Shown here piece by piece: positions 24,617-34,020 of a stretch of DNA of 64,000 bases (position 1 is the first letter of the stretch; the number at the start of each line of letters is the position of its first letter). This DNA is from Sphingobacterium sp. CZ-UAM (lineage in GTDB: Bacteria; Bacteroidota; Bacteroidia; Sphingobacteriales; Sphingobacteriaceae): positions 124,001-188,000 of the forward strand of contig NZ_MTCM01000004.1 in NCBI RefSeq assembly GCF_002000245.1, read 5' to 3'. The position numbers were made by a program, and so were the translations under genes. A model generated the notes under the pieces. It did no database searches and was not told the origin of the DNA. It saw only the letters and a program-made list of their open reading frames with translations.

Positions 24617-27007
24617 CTAAAGCTGTAGCTTCAATTCAAGTTGTTGCTGGTTTCTAAAAATAATAAGTGCTGGCTGGTCGGCATGTACATGCTTTTTAAC
24701 GGCTTGCTGTAAAGCCATTAAATTCACGATTTTTTCCCCCTGATAATCTAATAATACATCGCCTACGCGCAAACCACTTTTATAAAGCGTACTATTTTCA
24801 TCCAACTGAATCAGCACGGCTCCGGCAATTGACGGTAATCCAGCTGCGGACTGCTCCCCGAGACTTTCAATAGATTTGAACCGACCGCCTTTCCAGTCCC
24901 AAATTTGCCCCTGCTCTTTTGTACCGGATTGCATTAAATGTGGTATTTCCGGTTCAGCAGCAACGGCTTTTAATTTTTTGCTGACCACACCAAAATGCAG
25001 CATATCAAAATTTTTAAATCCCTGTCCGTTCCAGTCTTTCAGACGAAAGTCGCCATGAACAGGATCAATAAAATTCAAGACAATAACACGACCGTGCTTT
25101 TCCACGCCCTTGGCCTGATCTTTTTGCAGATCTTCTGCCCTACTGTACAGATTATCATCCACTTCTTCCCCCCAGTATTTGACCTGAATATCCTGGTGGG
25201 CCTGCATAACAATATTATCTCGAAATATGTCGTGGCTATGTTGAAACCATACATGTGGATGAAAGCCGTTATTGATCATTACATTGTTATATACTTTTCG
25301 GTAAAAGCCCTCCCGCAATTTCAAACCGCCGCTTAAGCAAAGGTTATTGTAAATTTCATAATTGGAAGAGCCGTCATCTAGATCAATATCCCATCCATGA
25401 TCACAGCGAAATCTATTGTCATGAATCTTGGTTGTTTTGACCGCATCCAGCAAGATCAAATTAGGATGTGCTGCTGCCAGTTCATCCATTTCTTTTCGAT
25501 CAGGATGCCAAAACCGATCGCGCCCCCAGGAATTAAAAGCACCGTGATCACTAGTTTCCAATACGGTATTAAAAACATCATTGTAGGCGATTTCATGACC
25601 TCCCCAGGTACCATCACCCACATTGATACCAGCACGGGGCACATTATAAATGGTATTGTTCAAAATACGTAAGGACTCGGCCATCGAAACCTGTACACCA
25701 GCAACCTGCTTTTCTATTAAGCCAATGTGATGAATCAGATTGTCACTGGCTTCGCAGTCCATGGGGTAGTTGTTGTTTTTTGGACCTCTGACGGTGTCCA
25801 TCTGACTAAGTGGCACAAATTTTTCGTACCGGAACGCAGCTGAGCGCACAGCTTCAGGATCACCCACAAAATTTATGGCTCCCGCGCCGATCTGATTGAT
25901 CAGATTGCTTCGGATCTTCACATCCCGGTTATAATTACTGACGAAAATAGCATTCCCCCCCAATTCCATAAATTCGTTATCATGGAGAACACAATTTTCA
26001 GCGCCTTCAATTTTGATCGCACCCTGACGGTAGATGGTCCAATCGCTACGCAAGAGCGGTTCGGCTGTTTTCATAAAAGTTGGCGCGGTATGCGTAAAAT
26101 GCAGGCCGCTGACTTCAATATTCCGCACCGGATCGGATACTGAACCAGAAATGTTTATTATATTTTCCAGCTGTGGCGCTACGAAATTTAATTGATTGGG
26201 ATTTACCCCCTTTTCGGGCATATAATATAATGTCGCTGTTTGCTTATCCAAATACCATTCCTGGAAAGTATCCAACTCTTCAAGGATATTTTCGACAAAA
26301 CGATAGGTTTCGTGCATTTTGCTTGGACGGTTGTTCTGTTCCCCACCTTCGAGTGTGACCTTTGTCGCACCATCTTTCCCGGTAATACGGTAATGGAAGC
26401 CGCCCCAACGTCCCGCGTGTAGCGCGTGCACAATGCCGCCGATCGGATTTTGCCAGGTACTTACACGTTCGGGACTCAATGCATCTGCAGCATAGCCCTG
26501 AAAGGGTAGAATAGTGGCATCATAATTCGGATAACGTGCCCGCACAAGTTTTGTTTTACCTACATAAAGGCTTTGGAAACTGATGCCTACTGGAACCTTG
26601 GCTTTCCAGATATTTTTTTCGCCCTGTTCCCAACTTAACTCCAGCGGTCTTCCACCACTAAGAATAACGTGTTTTCCCTCTGATTTTATCTTTAATGGAC
26701 GCTTCGGTTTACCGGATAATTCCGCTGAGAGCTGTATTGGTTTATCCAGGTAATAGATTCCGCCTTTAAAAATAATTTCAATGCCTGAAATAGTCTTATT
26801 CTTGTTGTACTTTTCTGCGGCACGAAGGGCTGCATCAGCAGTAGCAAAGGGACGTGTTGCTGTTCCCGAATTTTGATCACTGCCTTTTGTACTGATATAA
26901 AAGCGCTTGACAGTAGCTGACTGCTGCGCCTGTAGACTAAAAGTCGGTAGACAGCCCGTGCCGATTAAAAATAGCCCGGCTACCTGGCAAAATGGTATCT
27001 TCATCAT
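24617..27007 (-). CDS. Exported right-handed beta-helix protein with C-terminal PDZ domain
   Basis: 796 residues. A signal peptide (about 1-28) is followed by FYISTKGSDQNSGTATRPFATADAA (opening of secreted parallel beta-helix enzymes), then repeated coils with Asn/His motifs such as NCVLHDNEFMELGGNAIF and HGAFNSWGRDRFW (about 280-600). Residues about 690-796 form a PDZ domain (LYKSGLRVGDVLLDYQGEKI). Related beta-helix proteins are polysaccharide lyases or glycosidases; GH141-like is possible but unproven. The PDZ may bind a partner or the protein's own terminus. It is a single gene with its own terminator. Two adjacent ATGs at the start. Confidence 0.8.
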   Translation of the reverse strand: MMKIPFCQVAGLFLIGTGCLPTFSLQAQQSATVKRFYISTKGSDQNSGTATRPFATADAALRAAEKYNKNKTISGIEIIFKGGIYYLDKPIQLSAELSGKPKRPLKIKSEGKHVILSGGRPLELSWEQGEKNIWKAKVPVGISFQSLYVGKTKLVRARYPNYDATILPFQGYAADALSPERVSTWQNPIGGIVHALHAGRWGGFHYRITGKDGATKVTLEGGEQNNRPSKMHETYRFVENILEELDTFQEWYLDKQTATLYYMPEKGVNPNQLNFVAPQLENIINISGSVSDPVRNIEVSGLHFTHTAPTFMKTAEPLLRSDWTIYRQGAIKIEGAENCVLHDNEFMELGGNAIFVSNYNRDVKIRSNLINQIGAGAINFVGDPEAVRSAAFRYEKFVPLSQMDTVRGPKNNNYPMDCEASDNLIHHIGLIEKQVAGVQVSMAESLRILNNTIYNVPRAGINVGDGTWGGHEIAYNDVFNTVLETSDHGAFNSWGRDRFWHPDRKEMDELAAAHPNLILLDAVKTTKIHDNRFRCDHGWDIDLDDGSSNYEIYNNLCLSGGLKLREGFYRKVYNNVMINNGFHPHVWFQHSHDIFRDNIVMQAHQDIQVKYWGEEVDDNLYSRAEDLQKDQAKGVEKHGRVIVLNFIDPVHGDFRLKDWNGQGFKNFDMLHFGVVSKKLKAVAAEPEIPHLMQSGTKEQGQIWDWKGGRFKSIESLGEQSAAGLPSIAGAVLIQLDENSTLYKSGLRVGDVLLDYQGEKIVNLMALQQAVKKHVHADQPALIIFRNQQQLELKLQL

Positions 27008-27360
27008 ATCGGTATTTCATTTGGTTAATGTTCAATCAAAATCTTTTTTGTTTAGATCAATCACAGAGACGAAAATAAACCATTTATATCTTTAAAAAAG
27101 ATATATCTTTTCTTTTTTTTTAAGGCCGCAAGTCGTTCCTTATAATTTTGTATCTTTAAAAGACGACCCAAAATTGAACAATCGGATTTGGCATAAAAAG
27201 TCATTTGCTTTACAAACGACTTTCTTTGAACGCGGTTTCTACCAGGTTTCTATTCGATGATATTCTCAGTTCGATAATTTTCATGCTTAGCAGACCATTA
27301 TATAGCCTTACAAGAGAAGATATTAAGAGTAGATGCACCGTACGATACTAAATCTTCAGG

Positions 27361-27414
27361 TCAAAAAACATCAAACCCCGTCATTGTTTAATGACGGGGT
27401 TTGATGTTTTTTGA
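27361..27414. terminator. Very long perfect hairpin, bidirectional terminator
   Basis: 25-bp perfect arms (27361-27385 and 27390-27414) with a 4-nt GTTT loop, A/T-rich at the base. It lies just past the end of the minus-strand hydroxylase gene. Confidence 0.9.
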
Positions 27415-27430
27415 TATACAAAATTCCGTG

Positions 27431-28099
27431 TTATGCTTTTTCTTCCTTAAGCGTTGACGATTCTTTTTTGGATTCTTTTTCCTCGAAACCCGAACGCAGG
27501 ATTTCATCCCATAGCGACGAACTCACACCAAAACCTTTTTCAGGATCCGAATAGTGATGCAACATATGGTGTTGTTTAATCCGTTTGAAAATACCACTCT
27601 TAAAATTAGCATGATGCATAGCATAATGGCATTCGTCATAGATTAGGTATCCAACCATAAATCCAGAGAAAAAACTAGCTAGGATAAACTCGTTTGAAAA
27701 GAACAATGTAAATCCAAAATAAACCAGCGCTGCCAAGGGAATACTTGCCGATAGCGGCATGACCAAACGCATCCGGTCCCTTGGGTAATCATGATGTACG
27801 CCGTGAAAAATAAAAGCGATTCGTTTACCCCATTCTGATGTGGGATGGAAATGGAATACCCAACGGTGGAGCGCATATTCAAATGCTGTCCAAAATGCCA
27901 GGCCAAAAACAAAGTATCCAATATATGTCAATAGGGAAACCTCTCCCCAAACCAGAGCTTTATACGAAAAGAAAATCACTACGGGTACATAGAAAATCAG
28001 AGGTACACTCCAATGCACTTTCGTCAAAGACTCTAAAAAGTCATTTTTGAACATGCGCGTAGATTCCGTAGAATTTGAAACATAATTACGCTTTGCCAT
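27431..28099 (-). CDS. Fatty acid hydroxylase / sterol desaturase superfamily membrane enzyme
   Basis: 222 residues, four hydrophobic segments and the full di-iron histidine set: H78-RWVF-H83-F-H85, FHGVHHDYP (His 99, 102, 103), HYAMHH and HHMLHHYSDPEKGFGV. Members hydroxylate or desaturate lipids with oxygen. In Sphingobacteriaceae a hydroxylase acting on sphingolipid or ornithine-lipid acyl chains would make sense, but the substrate is not shown by sequence. Single gene with a strong terminator downstream. Confidence 0.85.
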   Translation of the reverse strand: MAKRNYVSNSTESTRMFKNDFLESLTKVHWSVPLIFYVPVVIFFSYKALVWGEVSLLTYIGYFVFGLAFWTAFEYALHRWVFHFHPTSEWGKRIAFIFHGVHHDYPRDRMRLVMPLSASIPLAALVYFGFTLFFSNEFILASFFSGFMVGYLIYDECHYAMHHANFKSGIFKRIKQHHMLHHYSDPEKGFGVSSSLWDEILRSGFEEKESKKESSTLKEEKA

Positions 28100-28334
28100 A
28101 ATACTATTTTTATTATTCCCTCACAAAAATAAGTATTTTAAGCACAAATGAAGAAGGCTGTAGCCTATAAAAACAAAATATTTGACCTTTTCAACAAAAA
28201 GGTTAAACACAAGCTCAAAGTGATATTTCGTCTAAAACCTTTTATTTGATCTCTTAACTTAAACTTTCGTTGGCAATTTACCCGAACAGCCTGTAAATCT
28301 GCCCTGGTAAAATTGACAAAATCAAGACAGTTGC

Positions 28335-29009
28335 TTATTTAAAAATGACTGTTCCACCCGCCATTTTCTTTTCTACACGTTGTTCAGGCTTGCCATACAC
28401 ATCTATTGTACCGCCAGCACGCGTTTGTGTCTCGATGGAATCTACTGCATTGACCTCTGCTTTTCCACCGCCATTTACGGTAACAATCGTAGTTTTCGTT
28501 TTAAAATCTTTCCCCTCATATTTACCACCAAAATTGGAGATAACTTCCTGTCTGTCTGCCTTCCCATAAAGTGCGACCGTTGCTCCTGAAGTCACTTTAA
28601 CTGTAGCATTTTTTGTATCCACATATAGATCCACCAATCCCCCTTCGGCAGCATAAAGTTTTAGCTGGTCTGATGACACCGTATTATTTGATGTAGCAAA
28701 TACTTTAGCTCCTTTTTTAGCCTCTATATTTTTCAGGCTTTTATAATAAACTTTAACAGAGATATTGCCGCCCTGCAACATATTCAGGGTATTCATTTTT
28801 AAGGTCAAAGAGCCATTGGTATTAACAACCTTTACATTCTCGTAATTCTGCCCCTCAAAAGTCACCAGCGACTCATTGGATTTGATCAATTCAACCTGTA
28901 TTTTATCTGTAGCGGCAACCGAACTGAAATCGCCTACATTCTGCTTCGCCTGTCCAAAACTTACTTGGGTGATTAATAAAAGAAATGCACTTATTCCTAA
29001 AAACTTCAT
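28335..29009 (-). CDS. Exported DUF2807 (head GIN domain) protein
   Basis: About 224 residues from the ATG at 29009; the longer frame adds 17 residues before a clear signal peptide (MKFLGISAFLLLITQVSFGQ). The mature part is an all-beta, Gly/Val/Thr-rich repeat with FSSVAATDKIQVELIKSNES and FGGKYEGKDF, the DUF2807 pattern of Bacteroidota. The fold is a right-handed beta structure at the cell surface or periplasm; biochemical function is unknown. Single gene between the hydroxylase and fba. Confidence 0.82.
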   Translation of the reverse strand: MKFLGISAFLLLITQVSFGQAKQNVGDFSSVAATDKIQVELIKSNESLVTFEGQNYENVKVVNTNGSLTLKMNTLNMLQGGNISVKVYYKSLKNIEAKKGAKVFATSNNTVSSDQLKLYAAEGGLVDLYVDTKNATVKVTSGATVALYGKADRQEVISNFGGKYEGKDFKTKTTIVTVNGGGKAEVNAVDSIETQTRAGGTIDVYGKPEQRVEKKMAGGTVIFK

Positions 29010-29173
29010 AATGATATTAGCTATATTTTTACTTTTTGATATACCTCCCCTACGATACACCGACTTGTAATTGCCTATAGGGTTAGTATATTTATTCTAA
29101 CTTATTTCAAGTTGTTGATGTCAAAAAACACGCCAATCACCCTGGCTGTTCCCCTTTTTTAACCTATTTTGAC

Positions 29174-29202
29174 AAAAAAAGGTATCCTGATCCAGGATAC
29201 CT
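29174..29202 (-). terminator. Terminator of fba
   Basis: AGGTATCCTG (29180-29189), loop ATC, CAGGATACCT (29193-29202), then seven T on the minus strand. Confidence 0.88.
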
Positions 29203-29225
29203 CTAAAGAATATATTTTATTCAGC

Positions 29226-30305
29226 TTACAATTTGCTGTTTACATCTACTGCATTCAAATCAGCAAAAGCTTCTTTTAAGCGAGCAACAAATGCTTCTTC
29301 ACCTTTACGTAACCATACACGTGGATCGTAATATTTTTTGTTTGGAGAATCTGTGCCTTCAGGATTACCGATCTGCCCTTGCAAATAATCGTGGTTTTTA
29401 GCTTCATAACCTCTTACACCATCCCAGAAAGCCCATTGCATATCTGTATCGATGTTCATTTTGATCGCACCGTAAGAGATCGCTTCAGCAATTTCCTCTG
29501 GAGAAGAACCAGATCCACCATGGAATACAAAATTCACCGGCTTTTCAGCTGCAAGGTTATATTTTTCGCGGATATATTCTTGAGAATTGTGTAAGATTAC
29601 TGGTTGTAATTTTACGTTACCTGGTTTATAAACACCGTGTACGTTACCGAAAGCCGCAGCAACAGTAAATTTGTCAGATACTTTCGACAATTCTTCGTAT
29701 GCATAAGCAACTTCTTCCGGTTGTGTATATAATTTGGAGCTGTCAACATCCGAGTTGTCAACACCGTCTTCTTCACCACCTGTAACACCCAATTCGATCT
29801 CAACAGTCATCCCTAGTGGTTTCATACGCGCTAAGTATTTTGCAGAAATTTCAATATTCTCCTCAATTGGTTCTTCAGATAGATCCAACATGTGTGAAGA
29901 GAACAATGGCTTACCGTGTTGTGCGAAGAATTTCTCACCAGCATCCAACAAACCGTCGATCCAAGGTAAAAGTTTTTTGGCCGCGTGATCGGTGTGCAAA
30001 ATTACCGCAACACCATAGTGCTCTGCCAATAAATGCACGTGTTGTGCTGCAGATACTGCTCCTAATACACAAGCTTGCAAGTTGTCATTATTTAATGTTT
30101 TACCTGCATAGAATTGTGCGCCACCATTTGACAATTGAATAATTACTGGAGAGTTTACTGCTTTAGCAGTTTCCATTACCGCATTGATAGAATTTGTTCC
30201 GATAATGTTTACCGCAGGCAAAGCAAACCTATGTTTCTTTGCAACTTCAAACAACTCTTGTACTTGATCTCCTGTCAATACACCTTTAAAATCTTTTAGG
30301 CTCAT
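29226..30305 (-). CDS. fba: Class II fructose-bisphosphate aldolase
   Basis: The 359-residue enzyme interconverts fructose 1,6-bisphosphate with glyceraldehyde 3-phosphate and dihydroxyacetone phosphate. Zinc and catalytic residues are visible in VILHTDHAAKK (Asp 106, His 107), NVHGVYKPG and FHGGSGSS, and EIELGVTGGEEDGVDN is a class IIA landmark. Length fits the class IIA (E. coli FbaA-like) type. Codon use is biased towards favoured codons, as expected for a highly expressed glycolytic gene. Single gene with its own terminator. Confidence 0.97.
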   Translation of the reverse strand: MSLKDFKGVLTGDQVQELFEVAKKHRFALPAVNIIGTNSINAVMETAKAVNSPVIIQLSNGGAQFYAGKTLNNDNLQACVLGAVSAAQHVHLLAEHYGVAVILHTDHAAKKLLPWIDGLLDAGEKFFAQHGKPLFSSHMLDLSEEPIEENIEISAKYLARMKPLGMTVEIELGVTGGEEDGVDNSDVDSSKLYTQPEEVAYAYEELSKVSDKFTVAAAFGNVHGVYKPGNVKLQPVILHNSQEYIREKYNLAAEKPVNFVFHGGSGSSPEEIAEAISYGAIKMNIDTDMQWAFWDGVRGYEAKNHDYLQGQIGNPEGTDSPNKKYYDPRVWLRKGEEAFVARLKEAFADLNAVDVNSKL

Positions 30306-30683
30306 ATTACTGTTATTGATTTATTTTAATCTTTATTAACTCTTGAAGCTACTAAATTATTAAAAATAATTATTACTTCCTAATTTTTATAGTGTACTAA
30401 ATACACTATCAATTAATTATTACCCTATTCCTTCTGCAGCAGAATATAATCTCTTTCACTCCACTGGAAGGACCTGAGCAATCCAGCTTTGCAAAAGCAA
30501 ACTATCCTTTGGATCTGGTTTTCATCGGGGGCCACAATGACAGATCTTTTACTATATTGGATGAAACGTTGCTCAGTAGCAATCCATCGCCGTTCCGCTA
30601 CCGCATCGAAAAAAATAGGTTTAATAACACTTAAAATACATCGCAGATTATTTAAATTTGATCTCACTAATATTGTAATCATT
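30306..30683. other. Intergenic region between fba and the ArsC/Spx-like gene
   Basis: 378 bp holding both divergent promoters. A reading frame crosses it in front of the ArsC/Spx-like gene, but that extension has an unnatural composition and is not coding in my view. Confidence 0.4.
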
Positions 30684-31031
30684 ATGCTACAGGTATACGG
30701 TATCAAGAATTGTAACACAGTTAAAAAAGCCTTAACATGGTTAGAAGACAATCAGATTGCCTATCAATTTCATGACTTCAAAAAAGAAGGTGTCAGTGAT
30801 GAAAAACTCAGAGAATGGGAAGAAAAAGCAGACTGGCAGTCACTGGTCAACAAAAAAGGTACCACCTGGAAAAAATTGAGTGCAGAGCAACAAGCAAGTG
30901 TCGTTGACGCAAACAGTGCCAATCAAGTTTTAAAAGAACATACCAGCATGATCAAGCGTCCTGTAATCGAACACAGTAAGGGTATCTTGCTCGGATTCAG
31001 TGAAGACGATTATAACAGCAACTTAAAATAA
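30684..31031 (+). CDS. ArsC/Spx/YffB-family thioredoxin-fold protein
   Basis: 115 residues from the ATG at 30684. It opens with MLQVYGIKNCNTVKKALTWL, the ArsC/Spx pattern, with a single active-site-type Cys 10 and no second cysteine at the CxxC position. IKRPVIE (about 90-96) is the usual cis-proline loop. Family members include arsenate reductases, the regulator Spx and the uncharacterised YffB; the single Cys and length favour YffB. The 65 residues an upstream TTG would add look non-coding, so I reject them. Confidence 0.85.
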   Translation: MLQVYGIKNCNTVKKALTWLEDNQIAYQFHDFKKEGVSDEKLREWEEKADWQSLVNKKGTTWKKLSAEQQASVVDANSANQVLKEHTSMIKRPVIEHSKGILLGFSEDDYNSNLK

Positions 31032-31039
31032 TTGTTACA

Positions 31040-31068
31040 AGCTCCTTTAAAAAGGAGCTTTTTTTTTT
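31040..31068 (+). terminator. Terminator of the ArsC/Spx-like gene
   Basis: AGCTCCTTT (31040-31048) and AAAGGAGCT (31051-31059) followed by about ten T. Confidence 0.9.
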
Positions 31069-31125
31069 CTTATGTACTTTTCATTGTATATTGGTACCAA
31101 TAAACATAATTTAAATCAAACAACT

Positions 31126-33072
31126 ATGATGAAAAGACTTGCATTGGCTTCGTTGAGCCTTGTTGCATTGAGCTACGCTTTTCCATCCTTTTCTCAGGAA
31201 AAAACATCCAACTATAGTTATACTGAAGCTTTTGCTCCATTGTTTTTTAAAAATAATGGAAACGAATATCGCTCCGCGGCCGGAAAACCAGGCCCGGGAT
31301 ATTGGCAGAATTCCGCAGACTACAAGATACAGGCCTCTTTAAACGACCAAAATGATCAGGTGACCGGTGCTGTAGAGATTACCTATAGTAACAACAGCCC
31401 GGACAATATGGATTACCTTTGGCTTCAGTTAGACCAGAACATGTTTTCACAACATGGGCGTGGTCAATTAATTTCCCCGTTAACCAATAGCCGTTATGGT
31501 GATGGAAATTCAAAATTTGACGGCGGTTACCAGATCCAGTCTGTCACTGACGCCAATGGCAAAGCCATAGAGCACATCATCGATGATACACGTATGCAGC
31601 TACGTCTGCCCGCCGCACTAAAAAGCAAGGGCGGAAAAATGACATTCAAGATTACCTACCAATATACCGTACCACAATACGGTGCTGACCGTACCGGTAT
31701 ACTCGATACTAAAAACGGGAAAATCTATGCCATTGCCCAGTGGTTCCCCAGACTCTGTGTATATGACGATATCAGAGGCTGGAATACCTTGCCTTATACA
31801 GGCCCTGGAGAATTCTACCGCGAATTTGGCAATTATCAGGTAGAGATCACAGCACCGGCTAATCATATCGTTGTACTTGGTGGGGAACTCTTAAATCCGC
31901 AAGAAGTATTTACTGCAGATCAGCTCAAAAGATATCAGCTCGCTTTACGCAGTGATGAAACTGTATTGATTCGTTCCGCCGAAGAAGTGACCGCAAAAAA
32001 TTCCAGACCGAACAAAAAGACGTTGACCTGGAAATACCAGCTCAACAATGCACAGGACATTGCATGGGCTTCCTCTACCGCCTTTATACTGGATGGTGCC
32101 AAGATCAATCTACCCAGTGGCAAAAAAGCCCTTGCCCTTTCGGCTTATCCGGTGGAAAGTAACAGCAACAATGCCTGGGAGCGTTCGACAGAATACACCA
32201 AGGCTGCCATCGAAATTTATTCCAAAAACTGGTTTGAATACCCCTACCCGGTGGCCGTAAATGTCGCGTCTAATGTGGGTGGTATGGAATATCCGGCCCT
32301 TTCATTCTGTGGTAATCAAGCCAAGGCAGGTTCGCTTTGGGGAGTAACCAACCACGAATTTGGCCACAACTGGTTCCCGATGATTGTTGCCTCCAACGAA
32401 CGTGAACACGGCTGGATGGATGAGGGTTTCAATACCTTTATCAATGAACTGGCAACACAAGAATTTAATAATGGCGAATATTATCGTGCTCAGGCGAGTC
32501 GCTCCTATATTTTCACATCGCAGAACCTTGAGCCGATTATGAGTACCCCACAAAATATGAAGGAACGTAATATCGGTGCACTCGTTTATTACAAACCAGC
32601 CTATGGACTAAAATTATTGCGCAATCAGATTATTGGCAAAGAGCGCTTCGATTACGCTTTTAAAAAGTACATCCAGGAATGGGCATTTAAACATCCAACA
32701 CCAGAAGATTTCTTTAAAGCGATCGAAAACGGAACCGGCGAAAACCTGAATTGGTTCTGGCGGGGCTGGTTTGTCAACAACTGGCAAATGGATCAGGCGA
32801 TCAAGTCCGTGTCCTATGTCAACAATCAACCTATGCTCGGCGCATTGGTTACAGTAGAGAATCTGGAAAGATTACCGATGCCTACTATTGTTGAGGCAAC
32901 TACAGTATCCGGCAAAAAAATAAGAAAAAAACTACCCGTGGAAATTTGGGAAAGAAACAAAACATGGCAATTTAAAATCGCAACAAACGAACCTTTACAG
33001 TCTGTTCAGTTAGACCCTGATGATGTAATGCCAGATAAGAATCCTGACAATAACACATGGAAAGCAAATTAG
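31126..33072 (+). CDS. Exported M1-family zinc metallopeptidase
   Basis: About 648 residues from the paired ATGs at 31126/31129, which open a signal peptide (MMKRLALASLSLVALSY... ending near FSQE). The gluzincin motif H410-EFG-H414 with the third ligand E433 eighteen residues later (HEXXH-X18-E) is exact, and GGMEYPAL corresponds to the GxMEN substrate loop with Asn replaced by Tyr. It should be a periplasmic or surface aminopeptidase-like enzyme. The frame upstream of 31126 overlaps a terminator and is not used. Single gene. Confidence 0.92.
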   Translation: MMKRLALASLSLVALSYAFPSFSQEKTSNYSYTEAFAPLFFKNNGNEYRSAAGKPGPGYWQNSADYKIQASLNDQNDQVTGAVEITYSNNSPDNMDYLWLQLDQNMFSQHGRGQLISPLTNSRYGDGNSKFDGGYQIQSVTDANGKAIEHIIDDTRMQLRLPAALKSKGGKMTFKITYQYTVPQYGADRTGILDTKNGKIYAIAQWFPRLCVYDDIRGWNTLPYTGPGEFYREFGNYQVEITAPANHIVVLGGELLNPQEVFTADQLKRYQLALRSDETVLIRSAEEVTAKNSRPNKKTLTWKYQLNNAQDIAWASSTAFILDGAKINLPSGKKALALSAYPVESNSNNAWERSTEYTKAAIEIYSKNWFEYPYPVAVNVASNVGGMEYPALSFCGNQAKAGSLWGVTNHEFGHNWFPMIVASNEREHGWMDEGFNTFINELATQEFNNGEYYRAQASRSYIFTSQNLEPIMSTPQNMKERNIGALVYYKPAYGLKLLRNQIIGKERFDYAFKKYIQEWAFKHPTPEDFFKAIENGTGENLNWFWRGWFVNNWQMDQAIKSVSYVNNQPMLGALVTVENLERLPMPTIVEATTVSGKKIRKKLPVEIWERNKTWQFKIATNEPLQSVQLDPDDVMPDKNPDNNTWKAN

Positions 33073-33123
33073 CACAATAATTCAAAATCTATTCGTTATT
33101 TTTGATAAGGAAATGCGACGTCA

Positions 33124-33165
33124 TGAAGCCATTATGAACGATTTTTTCGGTTCATAATGGTTTCA
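33124..33165. repeat. Imperfect inverted repeat after the M1 peptidase gene
   Basis: 16-bp arms (33124-33139 and 33150-33165) with one mismatch and a 10-nt T-rich loop. No T tract follows, so it may be a weak terminator or a protein-binding site. Confidence 0.5.
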
Positions 33166-33216
33166 TCGCAATAAACAAAAGGCAACAAGCTCATTATTAT
33201 ATATAATTATATCCCC

Positions 33217-33903
33217 ATGAAAGTAATACAAACGATTCTAAGCTGCTTATTGATGACCTTGATCTCTGGACAACTATTAGCACAGGAAAAAACCAAAGGT
33301 ATTATTATGGAGCTTGTCAGTGGAGAAAAAATAGAAGCTGCGCAGATCCAGAATTTACGGAGCAAAGTAGAAGTTCAGACCAACCGCGATGGATCATTTG
33401 CTATTGATGCTAATATCAATGATCTCTTATTGATCAAAGCGAACGGATACGAACAAGATACGGTATTTATTTATGATTCAAGTCTACGAAGAATCTATCT
33501 GAACAGAATAAACACCCCTATTGAATTAAGTCAAGTTGTCGTCGAACGGATGACCGATAGTAGACTTGCAGCAGAAATTCAACGGGAAAAAGAAGCTGGG
33601 AAATATTCTGATGTCAGTAAAAACCGCGGGGGGATCCGTATCTCTCCTAGCCGTATATTTAGCAAGGAAGGAAAACAGGCTCGCTCAAACTATAAACTTC
33701 TCGTAGCAGAAATGGAAAAAAGAGCCGTTGACCGGAAATTTACAGACAATCTCATCAAAGAGCTGACACCATTGAATGCCGCTGAACTAGCACTATTTAA
33801 AGAAAGATTTAGACCTTCTTATCAGTTTATCCAAAATAGCAGCATGGAAACATTGCGGGTCTATATCATGGATAGCTACAAAAAATTTAACGAGAAAAAA
33901 TAA
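33217..33903 (+). CDS. Exported protein with carboxypeptidase-regulatory-like domain
   Basis: 228 residues: signal peptide (1-22, ending LLAQ), then a beta domain (about 25-105) with GIIMELVSGEKIEAAQIQN and TNRDGSFAIDA like the carboxypeptidase D regulatory-like domain, then a helical charged C-terminal half (about 110-228). The domain is common in Bacteroidota secreted and SusC proteins. No catalytic motif is visible; the function is unknown. The Rrf2 regulator gene downstream is separated by an inverted repeat. Confidence 0.8.
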   Translation: MKVIQTILSCLLMTLISGQLLAQEKTKGIIMELVSGEKIEAAQIQNLRSKVEVQTNRDGSFAIDANINDLLLIKANGYEQDTVFIYDSSLRRIYLNRINTPIELSQVVVERMTDSRLAAEIQREKEAGKYSDVSKNRGGIRISPSRIFSKEGKQARSNYKLLVAEMEKRAVDRKFTDNLIKELTPLNAAELALFKERFRPSYQFIQNSSMETLRVYIMDSYKKFNEKK

Positions 33904-33934
33904 AAAAAAGGACTTTTTATCATATGATTGTCAG

Positions 33935-33977
33935 AAGGTTTTAAACTGTAATATTTTTTATTTCAGTTTAAAACCTT
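33935..33977. promoter_or_regulatory. Inverted repeat upstream of the Rrf2 gene, probable operator
   Basis: Perfect 14-bp arms AAGGTTTTAAACTG (33935-33948) and CAGTTTAAAACCTT (33964-33977), spacer 15 nt. It ends 5 nt before the -7 box TACCTTTG at 33983. It could be an Rrf2 binding site (autoregulation) or a terminator of the upstream gene. Confidence 0.6.
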
Positions 33978-33982
33978 TCTAT

Positions 33983-33990
33983 TACCTTTG
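33983..33990 (+). promoter_or_regulatory. -7 promoter box TACCTTTG of the Rrf2 operon
   Basis: Matches TAnnTTTG, with TTTC 18 nt upstream as a weak -33 element. It implies a leader of about 25-27 nt before the ATG at 34021. Confidence 0.55.
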
Positions 33991-34020
33991 TGTTATCAAA
34001 TTAAAAAAATCAGCAACGGA

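Noticed and set aside
30489..30683. N-terminal extension of the ArsC/Spx-like protein from a TTG start.
   Set aside because: The extension has no family match and an unnatural composition; the ATG at 30684 opens the family sequence directly.
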